Assembly: GCF_900109955.1 (NCBI RefSeq)
Contig: NZ_FOJB01000001.1
Coordinates: 2,108,001-2,172,000 of the forward strand
Direction of reading: 5' to 3'
Origin: Aliiroseovarius sediminilitoris
GTDB taxonomy: Bacteria > Pseudomonadota > Alphaproteobacteria > Rhodobacterales > Rhodobacteraceae
Length of the DNA stretch: 64,000 nt
In this document: positions 35,157 through 44,779 of the stretch, one piece after another
Numbering within the stretch: position 1 is the first letter of the stretch
Layout of the letters: each line of letters opens with the position of its first letter
Translations under genes and position numbers: made by a program
Notes under the pieces: model-generated
What the model was told of the DNA's origin: nothing
The model's database searches: none
What the model saw: the letters and a program-made list of their open reading frames with translations, nothing else

Positions 35157-35938
35157 AGCCGATCACATACCCTCTGGCGGCTCTTGGCCGTGCCACGCTG
35201 GGTTTTCTGGCTATGGTGGGTCGTGTGGCGATCTTCGCTGGTCAGTCACTCAGCCATATCGTGCGCCCACCTTTCTATCCGCGCGAATTTCTGAACGCGC
35301 TTTTGAACATAGGCTATTTCAGCCTGCCGGTGGTGGGCCTGACCGCGATCTTCACCGGCGCGGCGCTCGCCCTGCAAATCTATTCCGGCGGGCAACGGTT
35401 TTCCGCCGAGGCCGTGGTGCCGCAGATCGTCGCCATTGGCATGGTGCGCGAACTTGGGCCGGTGTTGGTCGGCCTGATGATTGCCGCCCGTGTTACCTCA
35501 TCCATCGCCGCCGAGATCGCGACGATGAAAGTGACCGAGCAGATTGACGCGCTTGTCACCCTGTCCACACATCCGATGAAATACCTGACCGCGCCGCGCG
35601 TGCTGGCCGCGATCCTTGTTGTGCCTATGCTTGTGGGGATCGGCGATATTATCGGCATCATGGGCGGCTATATCGTCGGCACCAAGCAGCTTGGGTTCGC
35701 GCCGGGCGCCTATATCAACAACACGTGGAACTTCCTTGAAACCGCTGACATCGTGTCGTCCCTTGTGAAAGGCGCGGTTTTCGGGTTCATTGCCGCTGTG
35801 ATGGGCTGTTATCACGGAATGAATTCCGGACGCGGTGCACAGGGTGTGGGCCGGGCCACCAAAACCTCGGTCGAGGCGGCCGCGATCCTGATCCTTGCCG
35901 CCAACTTCCTTCTCACCAGCTTCTTCTTTACCTCATGA
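35153..35938 (+). CDS. MlaE-family lipid ABC transporter permease
   Basis: This 261-aa membrane protein belongs to the MlaE permease family. It has about five hydrophobic segments and the family motif [20 protein letters not shown], with [18 protein letters not shown]. It probably moves phospholipid between membranes with the following ATPase. It overlaps alr upstream and mlaF downstream by ATGA junctions. No MCE (MlaD) substrate-binding gene is adjacent. Confidence 0.92.
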   Translation: MKPITYPLAALGRATLGFLAMVGRVAIFAGQSLSHIVRPPFYPREFLNALLNIGYFSLPVVGLTAIFTGAALALQIYSGGQRFSAEAVVPQIVAIGMVRELGPVLVGLMIAARVTSSIAAEIATMKVTEQIDALVTLSTHPMKYLTAPRVLAAILVVPMLVGIGDIIGIMGGYIVGTKQLGFAPGAYINNTWNFLETADIVSSLVKGAVFGFIAAVMGCYHGMNSGRGAQGVGRATKTSVEAAAILILAANFLLTSFFFTS

Positions 35939-36681
35939 TTGAACTGACAGACGTCCATAAGAGCTTCGGCCCCAAACAGGTGCTGGCAGGTGTAAACCTG
36001 ACCATCCCACGTGGCGAAAGCATGGTGGTGATCGGTGGCTCTGGCACCGGCAAATCGGTGCTTTTGAAATGTGTTCTGGGCCTGATGACGCAGGACAGCG
36101 GCACGATCACGCTGGACGGCGAAGACACATTGAAAGCCGAACGCGACGCGTTCCTGGCCCGCTTCGGCATGCTTTTTCAGGGCGGCGCGCTGTTTGACAG
36201 CCTGCCGGTCTGGCAAAACGTCGCGTTCCGCCTGCTGCGCGGCTCACTGGCCCGCCCGTGGGACGAAGCACGCGAGATTGCGGTCGAGAAATTGCGCCGC
36301 GTCGGCCTGACCCCGGATGTGGCCGACCTGTTCCCCGCCGAGCTGTCCGGCGGCATGCAAAAACGCGTAGGCCTTGCCCGCGCCATCGCCGCCGAGCCTG
36401 AAATCATCTTCTTTGACGAACCCACCACCGGCCTTGACCCCATCATGTCCGGCGTCATCAACGACCTGATCCGCGAAATCGTCGTCGAAATGGGCGCCAC
36501 CGCCATGACCATCACCCACGATATGTCCTCGGTCCGCGTGATCGCCGACAAAGTGGCGATGCTGCACGGGGGAAAGGTGCAGTGGACCGGGCCGGTTTCG
36601 GATATGGATGCCTCGGGCGACCCTTACCTGACGCAGTTCATTTCGGGCAGTGCCGAGGGGCCGATCGAGGCGGTGCGTTAA
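35935..36681 (+). CDS. MlaF-family lipid ABC transporter ATPase
   Basis: This 248-aa ATPase has Walker A GGSGTGKSVLLK, the Q-loop MLFQGGALFDSLPV typical of MlaF, signature LSGGMQKRVGLARAI, Walker B IIFFDEPTTGLDP and the H-loop MTITHD. The FQGGALFDS stretch distinguishes Mla-type from other ATPases. It is coupled to the permease by ATGA. It powers lipid transport at the inner membrane. Confidence 0.93.
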   Translation: MIELTDVHKSFGPKQVLAGVNLTIPRGESMVVIGGSGTGKSVLLKCVLGLMTQDSGTITLDGEDTLKAERDAFLARFGMLFQGGALFDSLPVWQNVAFRLLRGSLARPWDEAREIAVEKLRRVGLTPDVADLFPAELSGGMQKRVGLARAIAAEPEIIFFDEPTTGLDPIMSGVINDLIREIVVEMGATAMTITHDMSSVRVIADKVAMLHGGKVQWTGPVSDMDASGDPYLTQFISGSAEGPIEAVR

Positions 36682-36744
36682 GGAAGAACGCCCGACTCCC
36701 CTCTGTCATTCCTTAAAGCTCGCCAAACCGGACGCCGAATCGCC

Positions 36745-37182
36745 ATGCTCAAATACCTGAACCTCGCCCTGCTGATCGTCTTCCCCATCGCGTGGTTCGC
36801 TCCCCTTATGCGCGCCGGCATCAACCTGCCGCTCTTTGGTCTCAGGGAAGTCAGCGTGATCTCGGGCCTGCAAGCGCTGTGGGACACGGACGTGATCCTT
36901 GCCCTGCTCGTCACCTTCTTCGCGGTCTTTGCGCCGATCATGAAGGTGTTGGGCTTGGCGCTGATCCAGTTCGGCATGATGCGCCGCAAGATGCTGCCCA
37001 TCTTCAACATCCTCGGCAAACTGGCGATGGCAGACATCTTCCTGATTGCACTTTACATCGTGATCGTGAAGGGCGTCGGCATGGCGAAGATCGAGACCGG
37101 ATGGGGCCTTTATCTGTTCACCGCCTGCATCCTGACCTCCATCGCGATCAGCTTCGCAACGGGCAAACGCCAGAGGGCCTGA
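36745..37182 (+). CDS. PqiA-domain membrane protein
   Basis: This 145-aa protein has four hydrophobic segments and resembles one paraquat-inducible protein A domain: FGLREVSVISGLQALW, VFAPIMKVLGLALIQF, and LGKLAMADIFLIALYIVIVK, which matches the PqiA MADIF signature. It is shorter than double-domain PqiA. It sits 63 bp after mlaF. PqiA-type proteins work with MCE lipid transport, so a shared role with MlaEF is likely but inferred. Confidence 0.85.
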   Translation: MLKYLNLALLIVFPIAWFAPLMRAGINLPLFGLREVSVISGLQALWDTDVILALLVTFFAVFAPIMKVLGLALIQFGMMRRKMLPIFNILGKLAMADIFLIALYIVIVKGVGMAKIETGWGLYLFTACILTSIAISFATGKRQRA

Positions 37183-37235
37183 AACACCTCCTCGTCGCCT
37201 CTTGCACCCCCCAGCAGCGTCAGGCAAAAAGCCCC

Positions 37236-38603
37236 ATGGCAAAAGCTCAGAAAACCTTCACTTGCAACGCCTGCGGCGCGTCCTCTTCCAAATGGTCGGG
37301 ACGGTGCGAAGCCTGTGGGGAGTGGAATTCGATCGTTGAAGAGGTGCCGCTAAGTGCCGGTCCTGCTTCAAAATCCTTGGGCGGCAAGCGTGGCTCGGCG
37401 ATCAAACTGACAGACCTGTCCACCGAAGAAGCCCCGCCGCCCCGCACCGAATGCGGCATGGCCGAGCTTGACCGCGTGCTGGGCGGCGGCCTGGTGCCCG
37501 GATCGGCCATTCTGGTCGGCGGCGACCCCGGCATCGGCAAATCGACCTTGCTTCTGCAAGCCGCTGCGAAATTTGCACGTGCTGGCCTGCCGACGATCTA
37601 TGTCTCGGGCGAAGAAGCCTCGGCCCAGGTGCGAATGCGTGCGCAACGTCTGGGGCTGACCGATGCCCCGGTAAGGCTGGCCGCCGAAACCAATCTGCGC
37701 GACATCATGACGACGCTGGACACCGAGCGCCCGGCGCTCGCGATCATCGATTCCATCCAGACCATGTGGGCCGATCATGTGGACAGCGCGCCGGGATCGG
37801 TCAGTCAAGTGCGCACCGCCGCGCATGAGCTGACCACATTCGCCAAGAAACGCGGCATTTCGGTCGTTCTGGTTGGCCATGTCACAAAGGACGGCCAGAT
37901 CGCAGGCCCTCGCGTGGTCGAACACATGGTTGACACGGTGCTGTATTTCGAAGGCGAACGCGGCCACCAGTTCCGCATCCTGCGCGCCGTCAAGAATCGC
38001 TTCGGCCCGGCAGATGAGATCGGCGTGTTCGAGATGACCGGCAAAGGCCTGGCCGAAGTGCTCAACCCGTCGGCTCTGTTCCTGTCCGACCGCGAAGACC
38101 CTGCCCCCGGCTCGGTGGTTTTCGCAGGCATCGAAGGCACGCGGCCCGTACTGGTCGAATTTCAGGCGCTTGTCGCACCCTCCTCCCTCAGCCAACCGCG
38201 CCGGTCGGTTTTGGGTTGGGACAGCGGGCGTCTGGCGATGATCCTGGCGGTTCTGGAAGCCCGTTGCGGCATCCCGTTCGCAGGGCTGGACGTCTATCTT
38301 AACGTCGCAGGCGGCATGAAGATTTCCGAACCGGCTGCCGACCTTGCTGTGGCGGCGGCGCTACTTTCCGCGCGCGAGGACGCCGCAATCCCGAAAGAGA
38401 CTGTGGTTTTCGGGGAAATCAGTTTATCAGGGGCGTTGCGCCCCGTGGGACAGACCGAAAACCGGTTGAAAGAAGCGCAAAAACTTGGTTTTACAGCCGC
38501 AATTGCGCCCACACGCAGCAAGACAGGCTCGGGGTCCGGGCTGAAGATTCAGAAAATGGCGGACCTGACCGGGTTCGTTGGTGAGATTTTCGGGGCCGGT
38601 TAG
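37236..38603 (+). CDS. radA: DNA repair protein RadA (Sms)
   Basis: This 455-aa recombination ATPase processes recombination intermediates. The zinc finger CNACGASSSKWSGRCEACG is at the N terminus, Walker A GGDPGIGKSTLLLQA at about 97, and the RadA-specific KNRFGPADEIGVFEM follows the RecA core. The C-terminal Lon-like domain has LDVYLNVAGGMKISEPAADL. ATG 37236 gives the family start MAKAQKTF; the same frame stays open upstream to 36792 across pqiA but is not coding there. Confidence 0.96.
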   Translation: MAKAQKTFTCNACGASSSKWSGRCEACGEWNSIVEEVPLSAGPASKSLGGKRGSAIKLTDLSTEEAPPPRTECGMAELDRVLGGGLVPGSAILVGGDPGIGKSTLLLQAAAKFARAGLPTIYVSGEEASAQVRMRAQRLGLTDAPVRLAAETNLRDIMTTLDTERPALAIIDSIQTMWADHVDSAPGSVSQVRTAAHELTTFAKKRGISVVLVGHVTKDGQIAGPRVVEHMVDTVLYFEGERGHQFRILRAVKNRFGPADEIGVFEMTGKGLAEVLNPSALFLSDREDPAPGSVVFAGIEGTRPVLVEFQALVAPSSLSQPRRSVLGWDSGRLAMILAVLEARCGIPFAGLDVYLNVAGGMKISEPAADLAVAAALLSAREDAAIPKETVVFGEISLSGALRPVGQTENRLKEAQKLGFTAAIAPTRSKTGSGSGLKIQKMADLTGFVGEIFGAG

Positions 38604-38654
38604 CCCCACAGACAGGGACGGTCGCAAGCAGTGCTTGAGCCGAAGTGAGACGAC

Positions 38655-39218
38655 ATGGAAGGCTTTACCTTGATTGACGGGATCGTTGCGGCGGTCATCC
38701 TGATTTCGGCCATTCTGGCCTATTCGCGCGGGTTTGTGCGCGAAGGCATGTCCATCCTCGGGTGGATCGCGGCCGCCATTCTGGCCTATATATTTGCGCC
38801 GCGCGCCTTGCCGCTGGTCAAGGAAATCCCGGTTCTGAAAGACTTCATCGCTGACAGTTGCGAACTGTCGATGATCGCGGCGTTTGCAGGGGTCTTTGCA
38901 CTGGCGCTGGTGATCGTGTCGATCTTCACGCCGCTCTTCTCCTCTGCCGTGCAACGTTCCGCACTTGGGGGCTTGGATCAGGCACTTGGCTTCATTTTCG
39001 GCGTGGCGCGCGGCTTGCTTCTGGTTGCCATTGCGCTGGTTGTCTATGACCGCATCGTGACCACGGACACGATTGCCATGGTCGATGACAGCCGCACCGC
39101 GAAAATCTTTGCCCGCACGCAGGACAAGATCAACGAACAGATCCCCGAGGACGCGCCCGGTTGGATCGTCGGCAAATACGAAGAACTTGTGGGCGCGTGT
39201 TCGTCAACGTCGCTTTGA
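38655..39218 (+). CDS. cvpA: CvpA family protein
   Basis: This 187-aa membrane protein has four hydrophobic segments (about residues 6-23, 30-48, 69-90 and 105-122), with FTLIDGIVAAVILISAILAY and the family motif LDQALGFIFGVARGLLLV. It resembles colicin V production protein, an inner-membrane protein affecting envelope integrity. CvpA usually precedes purF. Here a minus-strand regulator and a small plus-strand gene lie between them. Confidence 0.92.
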   Translation: MEGFTLIDGIVAAVILISAILAYSRGFVREGMSILGWIAAAILAYIFAPRALPLVKEIPVLKDFIADSCELSMIAAFAGVFALALVIVSIFTPLFSSAVQRSALGGLDQALGFIFGVARGLLLVAIALVVYDRIVTTDTIAMVDDSRTAKIFARTQDKINEQIPEDAPGWIVGKYEELVGACSSTSL

Positions 39219-39263
39219 GCGGATAGATGTAGATGGTCGCAAAAGCGGCCAGCACCTTTGCTG

Positions 39264-40451
39264 CTAATCTGACAAGAACCTCATGATATGCTCTAACGCG
39301 CGCGCCCATTCAGGGTCACGTGGCAGCGGAATATGATTTGCACTGTCCAGTATCATCATCTGGCTGACGGGAATGTGCGCCGCGATGTCCTGAGCTTCGG
39401 ATAATGGATTCACGGCATCCTTTTGTGCATGGACAATCAAGACGGGCGCATCGACAAGGCTCGCCAGTTTTGTGACATCGAACGAAGCGATTGCACGTCG
39501 ATAAGCAACCGCCATTTCGGCACTGGCCGACGCAAACTGGATCTCCGCCAAGCTCTCGCGTTCCACGCGTGTCGATTCAGGCATATAGAACGCATAGAAT
39601 GATTGCATGAATGGACTGCCTGGATCTCCCCAGCCATTGTGAAGCAGCGCAAGAAAGGCATCTGTCATGGATGGTGCGCTGTCTCTGCGCCGATCAGCAC
39701 CTCGCAAGAAACCCGACAAAAGCACCATTCGCCGCACCCGTTCTGGATAGCGGACAGCAAAAGCGATCGAGACCGGCACATTTTGCGACGCGGCAACAAT
39801 GTCGACCTGTTGCTCGCCGCTGGCGTGAAGAACCGCAAGCATGTCTTCGACAAAGCGGTCAAGGCTCAGGTCACTTACACTGCGGGTCGAAAGCCCCGTG
39901 CCACGCACATCATATCGCAGCAATCGCCGCCCCTGATTTAAGTGGGCCAACAGCGGTGCCCAAACATGGTTCTTCAGGTCAAGTTCCAGATGGGTCAACC
40001 AATGACCCCCACGTAGCAAAGCGGGTTGCCCATCATGGGAAACCCCCGACGATGCCCACGCCAGACCCGTTCCATCAAGGCTTTTGGTCATGTGAACGTC
40101 CTGCTCGATTGCAGGGACATCAAGCTCAACCGTATCCGGTCTGCCGCTGCGCACCGTCTGCGCCAATTGAAATCCGACACCCGTCACCGTTCGAATGACG
40201 CTCTGTGCGCGACCATCATCGCCAACAGCCTGCCGCGCGGCATGAACACGGGCACTGATTGCGGAATCCGATACAATCCGCCCGTTCCACACGGCGTCGA
40301 TGATGGCGTCGCGATCAAGCACCCTGCCCTTGGCAGCTGCCAATGCCACAAGAAGACTAAACACTTGTGGCTCGACATGCACAATACGACCTGCCCGGCG
40401 CAGAATTCGCCGTTCAACATCCAGGTCGCAGTCCGAAAAGGCAAGGTGCAT
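39264..40451 (-). CDS. OmpR-type winged-helix DNA-binding domain fused to alpha/beta hydrolase domain
   Basis: This 395-aa one-component regulator has an N-terminal CadC/OmpR-like winged helix (about residues 1-100; HVEPQVFSLLVALAAAKGRV, DAVWNGRIVSDSAISARVHAAR, VRTVTGVGFQL-like IRTVTGVGFQL) and a C-terminal alpha/beta hydrolase domain. The nucleophile elbow reads IVAASQNVPVSIAFA, lacking the usual Gly-x-Ser-x-Gly glycines; VHAQKDAVNP and DSANHIPLPRD give possible Asp and His. It may bind a ligand instead of hydrolysing it. Start ATG 40451 matches the family; a GTG at 40472 is possible. It is divergent from the small gene at 40596. Confidence 0.85.
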   Translation of the reverse strand: MHLAFSDCDLDVERRILRRAGRIVHVEPQVFSLLVALAAAKGRVLDRDAIIDAVWNGRIVSDSAISARVHAARQAVGDDGRAQSVIRTVTGVGFQLAQTVRSGRPDTVELDVPAIEQDVHMTKSLDGTGLAWASSGVSHDGQPALLRGGHWLTHLELDLKNHVWAPLLAHLNQGRRLLRYDVRGTGLSTRSVSDLSLDRFVEDMLAVLHASGEQQVDIVAASQNVPVSIAFAVRYPERVRRMVLLSGFLRGADRRRDSAPSMTDAFLALLHNGWGDPGSPFMQSFYAFYMPESTRVERESLAEIQFASASAEMAVAYRRAIASFDVTKLASLVDAPVLIVHAQKDAVNPLSEAQDIAAHIPVSQMMILDSANHIPLPRDPEWARALEHIMRFLSD

Positions 40452-40595
40452 GCGTATAGCAGACGTCAGCACAGCGCCAATCTCAAGAAATTTCTGCCGG
40501 TCTTTAGAAGTCTCAAGACAATCACAAGCCGCCCTTCAAGCATACCATCGTCTTGCGCGGCAAGATCATTGAAAGGCACACACGAAGAGGAGGCT

Positions 40596-40790
40596 ATGAT
40601 GGACGAACCCGTCAAACGCATTGCAAACGGCGCAATCGACACAGATCACTACATCCGCAAAGCGCACGAAATTCGGGCAACCGAAACCATTTCGAAGCTT
40701 GCCGCGATACGTCGCTGGGCGACATCTTCCATACATCGACGCTCGGACCGATTTCATCGGTCGTATCGCCCCAAGTGGCGCTTTGGCTGA
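40596..40790 (+). CDS. Small basic protein of unknown function
   Basis: This 64-aa frame opens with tandem ATG preceded by a very good AGGAGG site (four bases before the first). The sequence DTDHYIRKAHEIRATETISKL resembles the short Arg-rich proteins of about 60-70 residues often found in Rhodobacterales. The C terminus is basic and Trp-containing (RYRPKW-like SYRPKWRFG). It is divergent from the winged-helix/hydrolase regulator with a 144-bp gap, so the regulator may control it. Function unknown. Confidence 0.55.
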   Translation: MMDEPVKRIANGAIDTDHYIRKAHEIRATETISKLAAIRRWATSSIHRRSDRFHRSYRPKWRFG

Positions 40791-40881
40791 GAAATCCCAC
40801 CTTGTTCTGTGATAGTTTAATGACAGATCGGCACGCTTAGATTAAGAGGGGGCCAACGCCACGGAATCGGAGCCGCTGCCC

Positions 40882-42366
40882 ATGTCCGACACCTCGTCTG
40901 CCGCTGCCAAATCCCTGCCTCCGGCACATCCTTTCGATGATGACAAGCTCAAGGAAGAATGTGGTGTCTTTGGGGTCATTGGACTTGCCGAAGCGGCGAA
41001 TTTCGTGGCGTTGGGCCTGCACGCGCTGCAACACCGAGGTCAGGAGGCGGGCGGGATTGTCTGCCACGATCCGGAACACGGGTTCAACTCGGCGCGCCGT
41101 TTTGGCTATGTCCGCGATAACTTCACCAAGACCAGTGTAATGGAGACGCTGCCCGGCCCACTGGCCATCGGGCATGTGCGTTATTCCACCGCCGGATCGA
41201 AAGGCGCCGTGATCCGCGACGTGCAGCCGTTCTTTGGCGAATTTTCGATGGGCGGCGCGGCGATTGCCCATAATGGCAACATCACCAACGCAGATGCGCT
41301 TCGCAAGGAATTGATCGAGCGTGGGTCGATCTTTCAAAGTTCGTCGGACAGCGAATGTATCATCCACCTGATGGCGCGGTCCCTGCAACGCAACATCCCC
41401 GAACGGATGGAAGACGCGTTGCGGCGTGTCGAAGGCGCGTTTTCCGTCGTCGCCATGACCCGCACCAAGCTGATGGGCGTGCGCGACCCGCATGGGGTGC
41501 GCCCGCTGGTGCTGGGCCGTCTAGGTGACGGCTGGGTGCTTAGCTCGGAAAGCTGCGCACTGGATATCATCGGTGCAGAACTGGTGCGCGAAATCGAACC
41601 GGGCGAGATGGTCGTCATCTCGGATGGCAAGGTAGAAAGCAGTTTCCCCTTCCGCCCGCGCCCGTCCAAATTCTGCATCTTCGAACATGTCTATTTCTCG
41701 CGCCCCGACAGTATCATCGGCGGCAAATCGGTCTATGAGACCCGCCGCCAGATCGGTGTGGAACTGGCCCGCGAAAACCCCGTGGATGCAGATATGGTCT
41801 GCCCGGTGCCTGACAGCGGCACGCCTGCGGCCATCGGTTATAGCCAGGAAAGCGGAATTCCCTATGCGATGGGGATCATCCGCAATCAATATATGGGCCG
41901 GACCTTTATTGAGCCGACCGAGCAGATCCGCGATATGGGCGTGCGGCTGAAGTTGAACGTCAATCGCGCGCTGATCAAAGGCAAGCGGGTCATTCTGGTC
42001 GATGACAGCGTGGTGCGCGGCACAACAACGCGCAAGATCAAGGACATGTTTCTGGATGCGGGCGCAGCCGAAGTGCATTTCCGCATCGCCTCGCCGCCCA
42101 CAGCATGGCCCTGTTTCTATGGTGTCGATACGCCCGAACGCGAAAAGCTGCTGGCCGCCACGATGAGCGAAGACGAGATGTGCGAGCACCTGAAGGTCGA
42201 CAGCCTGAAATTCATCTCGCTTGATGGGCTATACCGCGCCGTTGGCGAGGCGACGGGCCGCAAAAAAGACTGCCCGCAATATTGCGACGCCTGCTTCTCG
42301 GGGGAATACCCTGTGACACCGTCCGACCAGGTTGAAAAAGGGTTTGAATTGAAGGCGGCAGAGTGA
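40882..42366 (+). CDS. purF: Amidophosphoribosyltransferase
   Basis: This 494-aa enzyme starts de novo purine synthesis. After a propeptide of about 26 residues, the glutaminase nucleophile is Cys27 (LKEECGVFGVIG). The PRPP loop is RVILVDDSVVRGTTTRKI. Cysteines at KFCIFEHVYF, TAWPCFYGVD and KKDCPQYCDACFSG match the Fe-S cluster ligands of the Bacillus-type enzyme, inferring an oxygen-sensitive cluster. Downstream is an SDR gene 64 bp away. Confidence 0.97.
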   Translation: MSDTSSAAAKSLPPAHPFDDDKLKEECGVFGVIGLAEAANFVALGLHALQHRGQEAGGIVCHDPEHGFNSARRFGYVRDNFTKTSVMETLPGPLAIGHVRYSTAGSKGAVIRDVQPFFGEFSMGGAAIAHNGNITNADALRKELIERGSIFQSSSDSECIIHLMARSLQRNIPERMEDALRRVEGAFSVVAMTRTKLMGVRDPHGVRPLVLGRLGDGWVLSSESCALDIIGAELVREIEPGEMVVISDGKVESSFPFRPRPSKFCIFEHVYFSRPDSIIGGKSVYETRRQIGVELARENPVDADMVCPVPDSGTPAAIGYSQESGIPYAMGIIRNQYMGRTFIEPTEQIRDMGVRLKLNVNRALIKGKRVILVDDSVVRGTTTRKIKDMFLDAGAAEVHFRIASPPTAWPCFYGVDTPEREKLLAATMSEDEMCEHLKVDSLKFISLDGLYRAVGEATGRKKDCPQYCDACFSGEYPVTPSDQVEKGFELKAAE

Positions 42367-42430
42367 CGCGGCACCCGCTTGCACCAGCTTTCAGCTTGCC
42401 TCAGCCACAAACGAATGCGAAGACGCGGCC

Positions 42431-43084
42431 ATGACTGACACACAGAAAATCGCCCTTGTCACCGGAGCATCGCGCGGTCTTGGGGCTGCCCTTGCACTTG
42501 AACTGTCCAGAACGCACCACGTCGTCGCCGTGGGCCGCACCACAGGTGCGCTTGAGGAACTGGACGACCGGATCAAGGCTCAAGGTGGATCCGCCACGCT
42601 GGCCCCCATGGACATCACCAACCGCGACGCGATGGCGCATCTGTGCCGATCAATCCATGACCGGTGGGGTCCGATTGATGTCTGGGCGCATACGGCGATC
42701 TATGGTCCCGCTCTGATGCCCACGCCCGATCTGGACGACAAGGGCTGGACACAGGCGCTGAACACCAATGTGGAAGCCACCCGCAACCTGGTCTTCATGG
42801 TGAACGCCTTGATGACCGATGACAGCACGGCCTTGTTCTTCGCCGATGATCATGCCGGGCAGAAGTTCTTTGCGGGCTACGGTGCGACCAAGGCCGCCCA
42901 AATGGCTTTGGTGCGCAGTTGGGCCGCCGAAAACGCCAAGCTGGGTCCACGGATCGTGATCGCAGAGCCCAAGCCGTTGGCCACCTCGATGCGCGCGCGG
43001 TTCTTTCCGGGCGAAGATCGCAGCAAACTTGCCCCGGTCGAAGACGAAGCCAAGCGCATTTTGTCCGAAGCCGGGCTGGCTTAA
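42431..43084 (+). CDS. SDR family oxidoreductase
   Basis: This 217-aa short-chain dehydrogenase has the cofactor motif TGASRGLGAALA and the active-site Tyr/Lys in GYGATKAAQMAL. The usual NNAG is changed (HTAIYG), and the catalytic Ser upstream of the Tyr is not obvious (ALFFADDHAG), so activity may differ. The GRTTGALEELDD stretch after the second strand suggests NADP preference, though this is weak. It lies between purF and surE; the substrate is unknown. Confidence 0.85.
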   Translation: MTDTQKIALVTGASRGLGAALALELSRTHHVVAVGRTTGALEELDDRIKAQGGSATLAPMDITNRDAMAHLCRSIHDRWGPIDVWAHTAIYGPALMPTPDLDDKGWTQALNTNVEATRNLVFMVNALMTDDSTALFFADDHAGQKFFAGYGATKAAQMALVRSWAAENAKLGPRIVIAEPKPLATSMRARFFPGEDRSKLAPVEDEAKRILSEAGLA

Positions 43085-43209
43085 GCCACCTTCCCGAATA
43101 TGCACGTCCCAAAGGATGCGCTGCGCTTGCCGCGCGCGCCAAGCTGCCTTATTGAGAAGGCAATACCGCGCCGATCCAAGGCCGGACTGACGGGCAAAAG
43201 GGCCAGACT

Positions 43210-44007
43210 ATGCGCATTCTCATCACCAATGACGACGGGATCAACGCGCCGGGTCTGAAAATCGCCGAAGCCATCGCGCAAGAGGTCGCGCAAGAGCTTG
43301 CAGGTGAACGGGCCGAGATCTGGACCGTCGCCCCGGCCTTCGAACAATCGGGCGTCGGGCATTGCATTTCGTACACGCACCCCTTCATGATTGCCGAACA
43401 CGGTCCGCGCCGGTTTGCCGCCGAAGGCAGCCCCGCCGATTGCGTCATCGCGGCCCTCTATGACGTGATGCCCGAACGTCCCGATCTGGTGATCTCGGGC
43501 GTGAACCGGGGCAACAACTCGGCTGAAAATGCGCTCTATTCCGGCACTCTGGGCGCTGCGATGGAGGCCGCACTGCAAGGCCTGCCCGCCATCGCCTTGT
43601 CGCAATATATGGGTCGCGGCACCAAGGGGCTCGTCAATATATTCGATGCGGCGGCAAGTTTCGGCGGCGATGTCGTGCGTCGGCTGTTGTCTGATGCGCC
43701 CTGGGATCACGGGGCGGATTACCGTCTGTTCTACAATGTGAACTTCCCGCCTGTAGGATCAGATCAGGTCAAGGGCATCAAAGCCGCGCCGCAAGGATGG
43801 CGCAACGATGCGTTCTTCAAGATCGAAGCACAGAACAGCCCCTCGGGTCGCAAGTTTCTATGGATCAAGGGCGGCCCGCAAGCGAACCGTTCCGCACCCG
43901 GCATGGATGTGACCCGCAATCTGGACGGCTATATCTCGGTGACCCCGATGCGCGCGGATCTGACCGCCTATGACCATCTGGACAGCTTGGGGGCACTGTT
44001 TGAATGA
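43210..44007 (+). CDS. surE: 5'/3'-nucleotidase SurE
   Basis: This 265-aa metal-dependent nucleotidase dephosphorylates nucleoside monophosphates under stress. Metal ligands are in [16 protein letters not shown] and [20 protein letters not shown]; the [12 protein letters not shown] turn is also typical. It overlaps pcm by ATGA, the same surE-pcm coupling as in enterobacteria. Length is normal. Confidence 0.97.
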   Translation: MRILITNDDGINAPGLKIAEAIAQEVAQELAGERAEIWTVAPAFEQSGVGHCISYTHPFMIAEHGPRRFAAEGSPADCVIAALYDVMPERPDLVISGVNRGNNSAENALYSGTLGAAMEAALQGLPAIALSQYMGRGTKGLVNIFDAAASFGGDVVRRLLSDAPWDHGADYRLFYNVNFPPVGSDQVKGIKAAPQGWRNDAFFKIEAQNSPSGRKFLWIKGGPQANRSAPGMDVTRNLDGYISVTPMRADLTAYDHLDSLGALFE

Positions 44008-44657
44008 GTAACGCGGGCGCAACAGACGCGGAACGCAAGATGCAATTCCTGTTCGCTCTGCGGTCGAAGGGCGTAACAAACCCGCGCGTCTTGTCCGCCA
44101 TGGAAGAAATTGATCGCGGCCCCTTCGTGCGCGGCTTGTTCTCTGAACGCGCATACGAGGATATGCCGCTGCCGATTTCCTGCGGGCAGACGATCTCGCA
44201 ACCCTCGGTCGTGGGTCTGATGACGCAGGCCGCTCAAATCAGCCCGCGAGACAAGGTGCTCGAAGTCGGCACCGGGTCGGGTTATCAGGCGGCGATCCTG
44301 TCGCGGCTCGCGCGCCGGGTCTATACGGTCGACCGGCACCAAAAGCTCGTGCGCGAGGCCCGCGAGCTGTTCGAAGCGATGGATCTGCATAATATCACCA
44401 CCATCACGGGTGACGGATCGCGTGGTTTACCCGATCAGGCACCGTTTGACCGCATAATCGTGACCGCCGCAGCCGAGGATCCGCCCGGACCCCTCTTGGC
44501 GCAGCTTGCTATAGGCGGTATCATGATTGTACCGGTGGGCCAGTCCGATGCTGTCCAAAGCCTGATCAAGGTGACGCGCAGCGAAGATGGGTTCGACTAT
44601 GATGAGCTTCTGCCGGTGCGTTTCGTGCCCCTTTTGGAAGGGTTGGGGCAGGATTGA
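44004..44657 (+). CDS. pcm: Protein-L-isoaspartate O-methyltransferase
   Basis: This 217-aa SAM-dependent enzyme repairs isoaspartyl residues in aged proteins. [21 protein letters not shown] and [20 protein letters not shown] are the substrate-binding family landmarks; [20 protein letters not shown] is the SAM-binding motif I. It overlaps surE upstream and is followed by the nlpD-like gene. Confidence 0.97.
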   Translation: MSNAGATDAERKMQFLFALRSKGVTNPRVLSAMEEIDRGPFVRGLFSERAYEDMPLPISCGQTISQPSVVGLMTQAAQISPRDKVLEVGTGSGYQAAILSRLARRVYTVDRHQKLVREARELFEAMDLHNITTITGDGSRGLPDQAPFDRIIVTAAAEDPPGPLLAQLAIGGIMIVPVGQSDAVQSLIKVTRSEDGFDYDELLPVRFVPLLEGLGQD

Positions 44658-44779
44658 CGCGAGCAAGATTTGCCGGGACGCCGGAGACATGGGGCCAAGC
44701 CCCGCACAGCAGTGAAAAGGCCCGACAACGGGGTCGCAACCAGAGCCTGACAACAGGCCAATGGATTGAGGAACGAGCA

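Noticed and set aside
36792-37235. 148-codon upstream extension of radA through pqiA
   Set aside because: The stretch is Arg/His-rich frame-shadow of PqiA; RadA family members begin with the zinc finger shortly after the ATG at 37236.
40026-40790. 254-codon plus-strand frame across the regulator gene
   Set aside because: Most of it is antisense to the winged-helix regulator; only its last 64 codons, with their own strong ribosome site, were kept.
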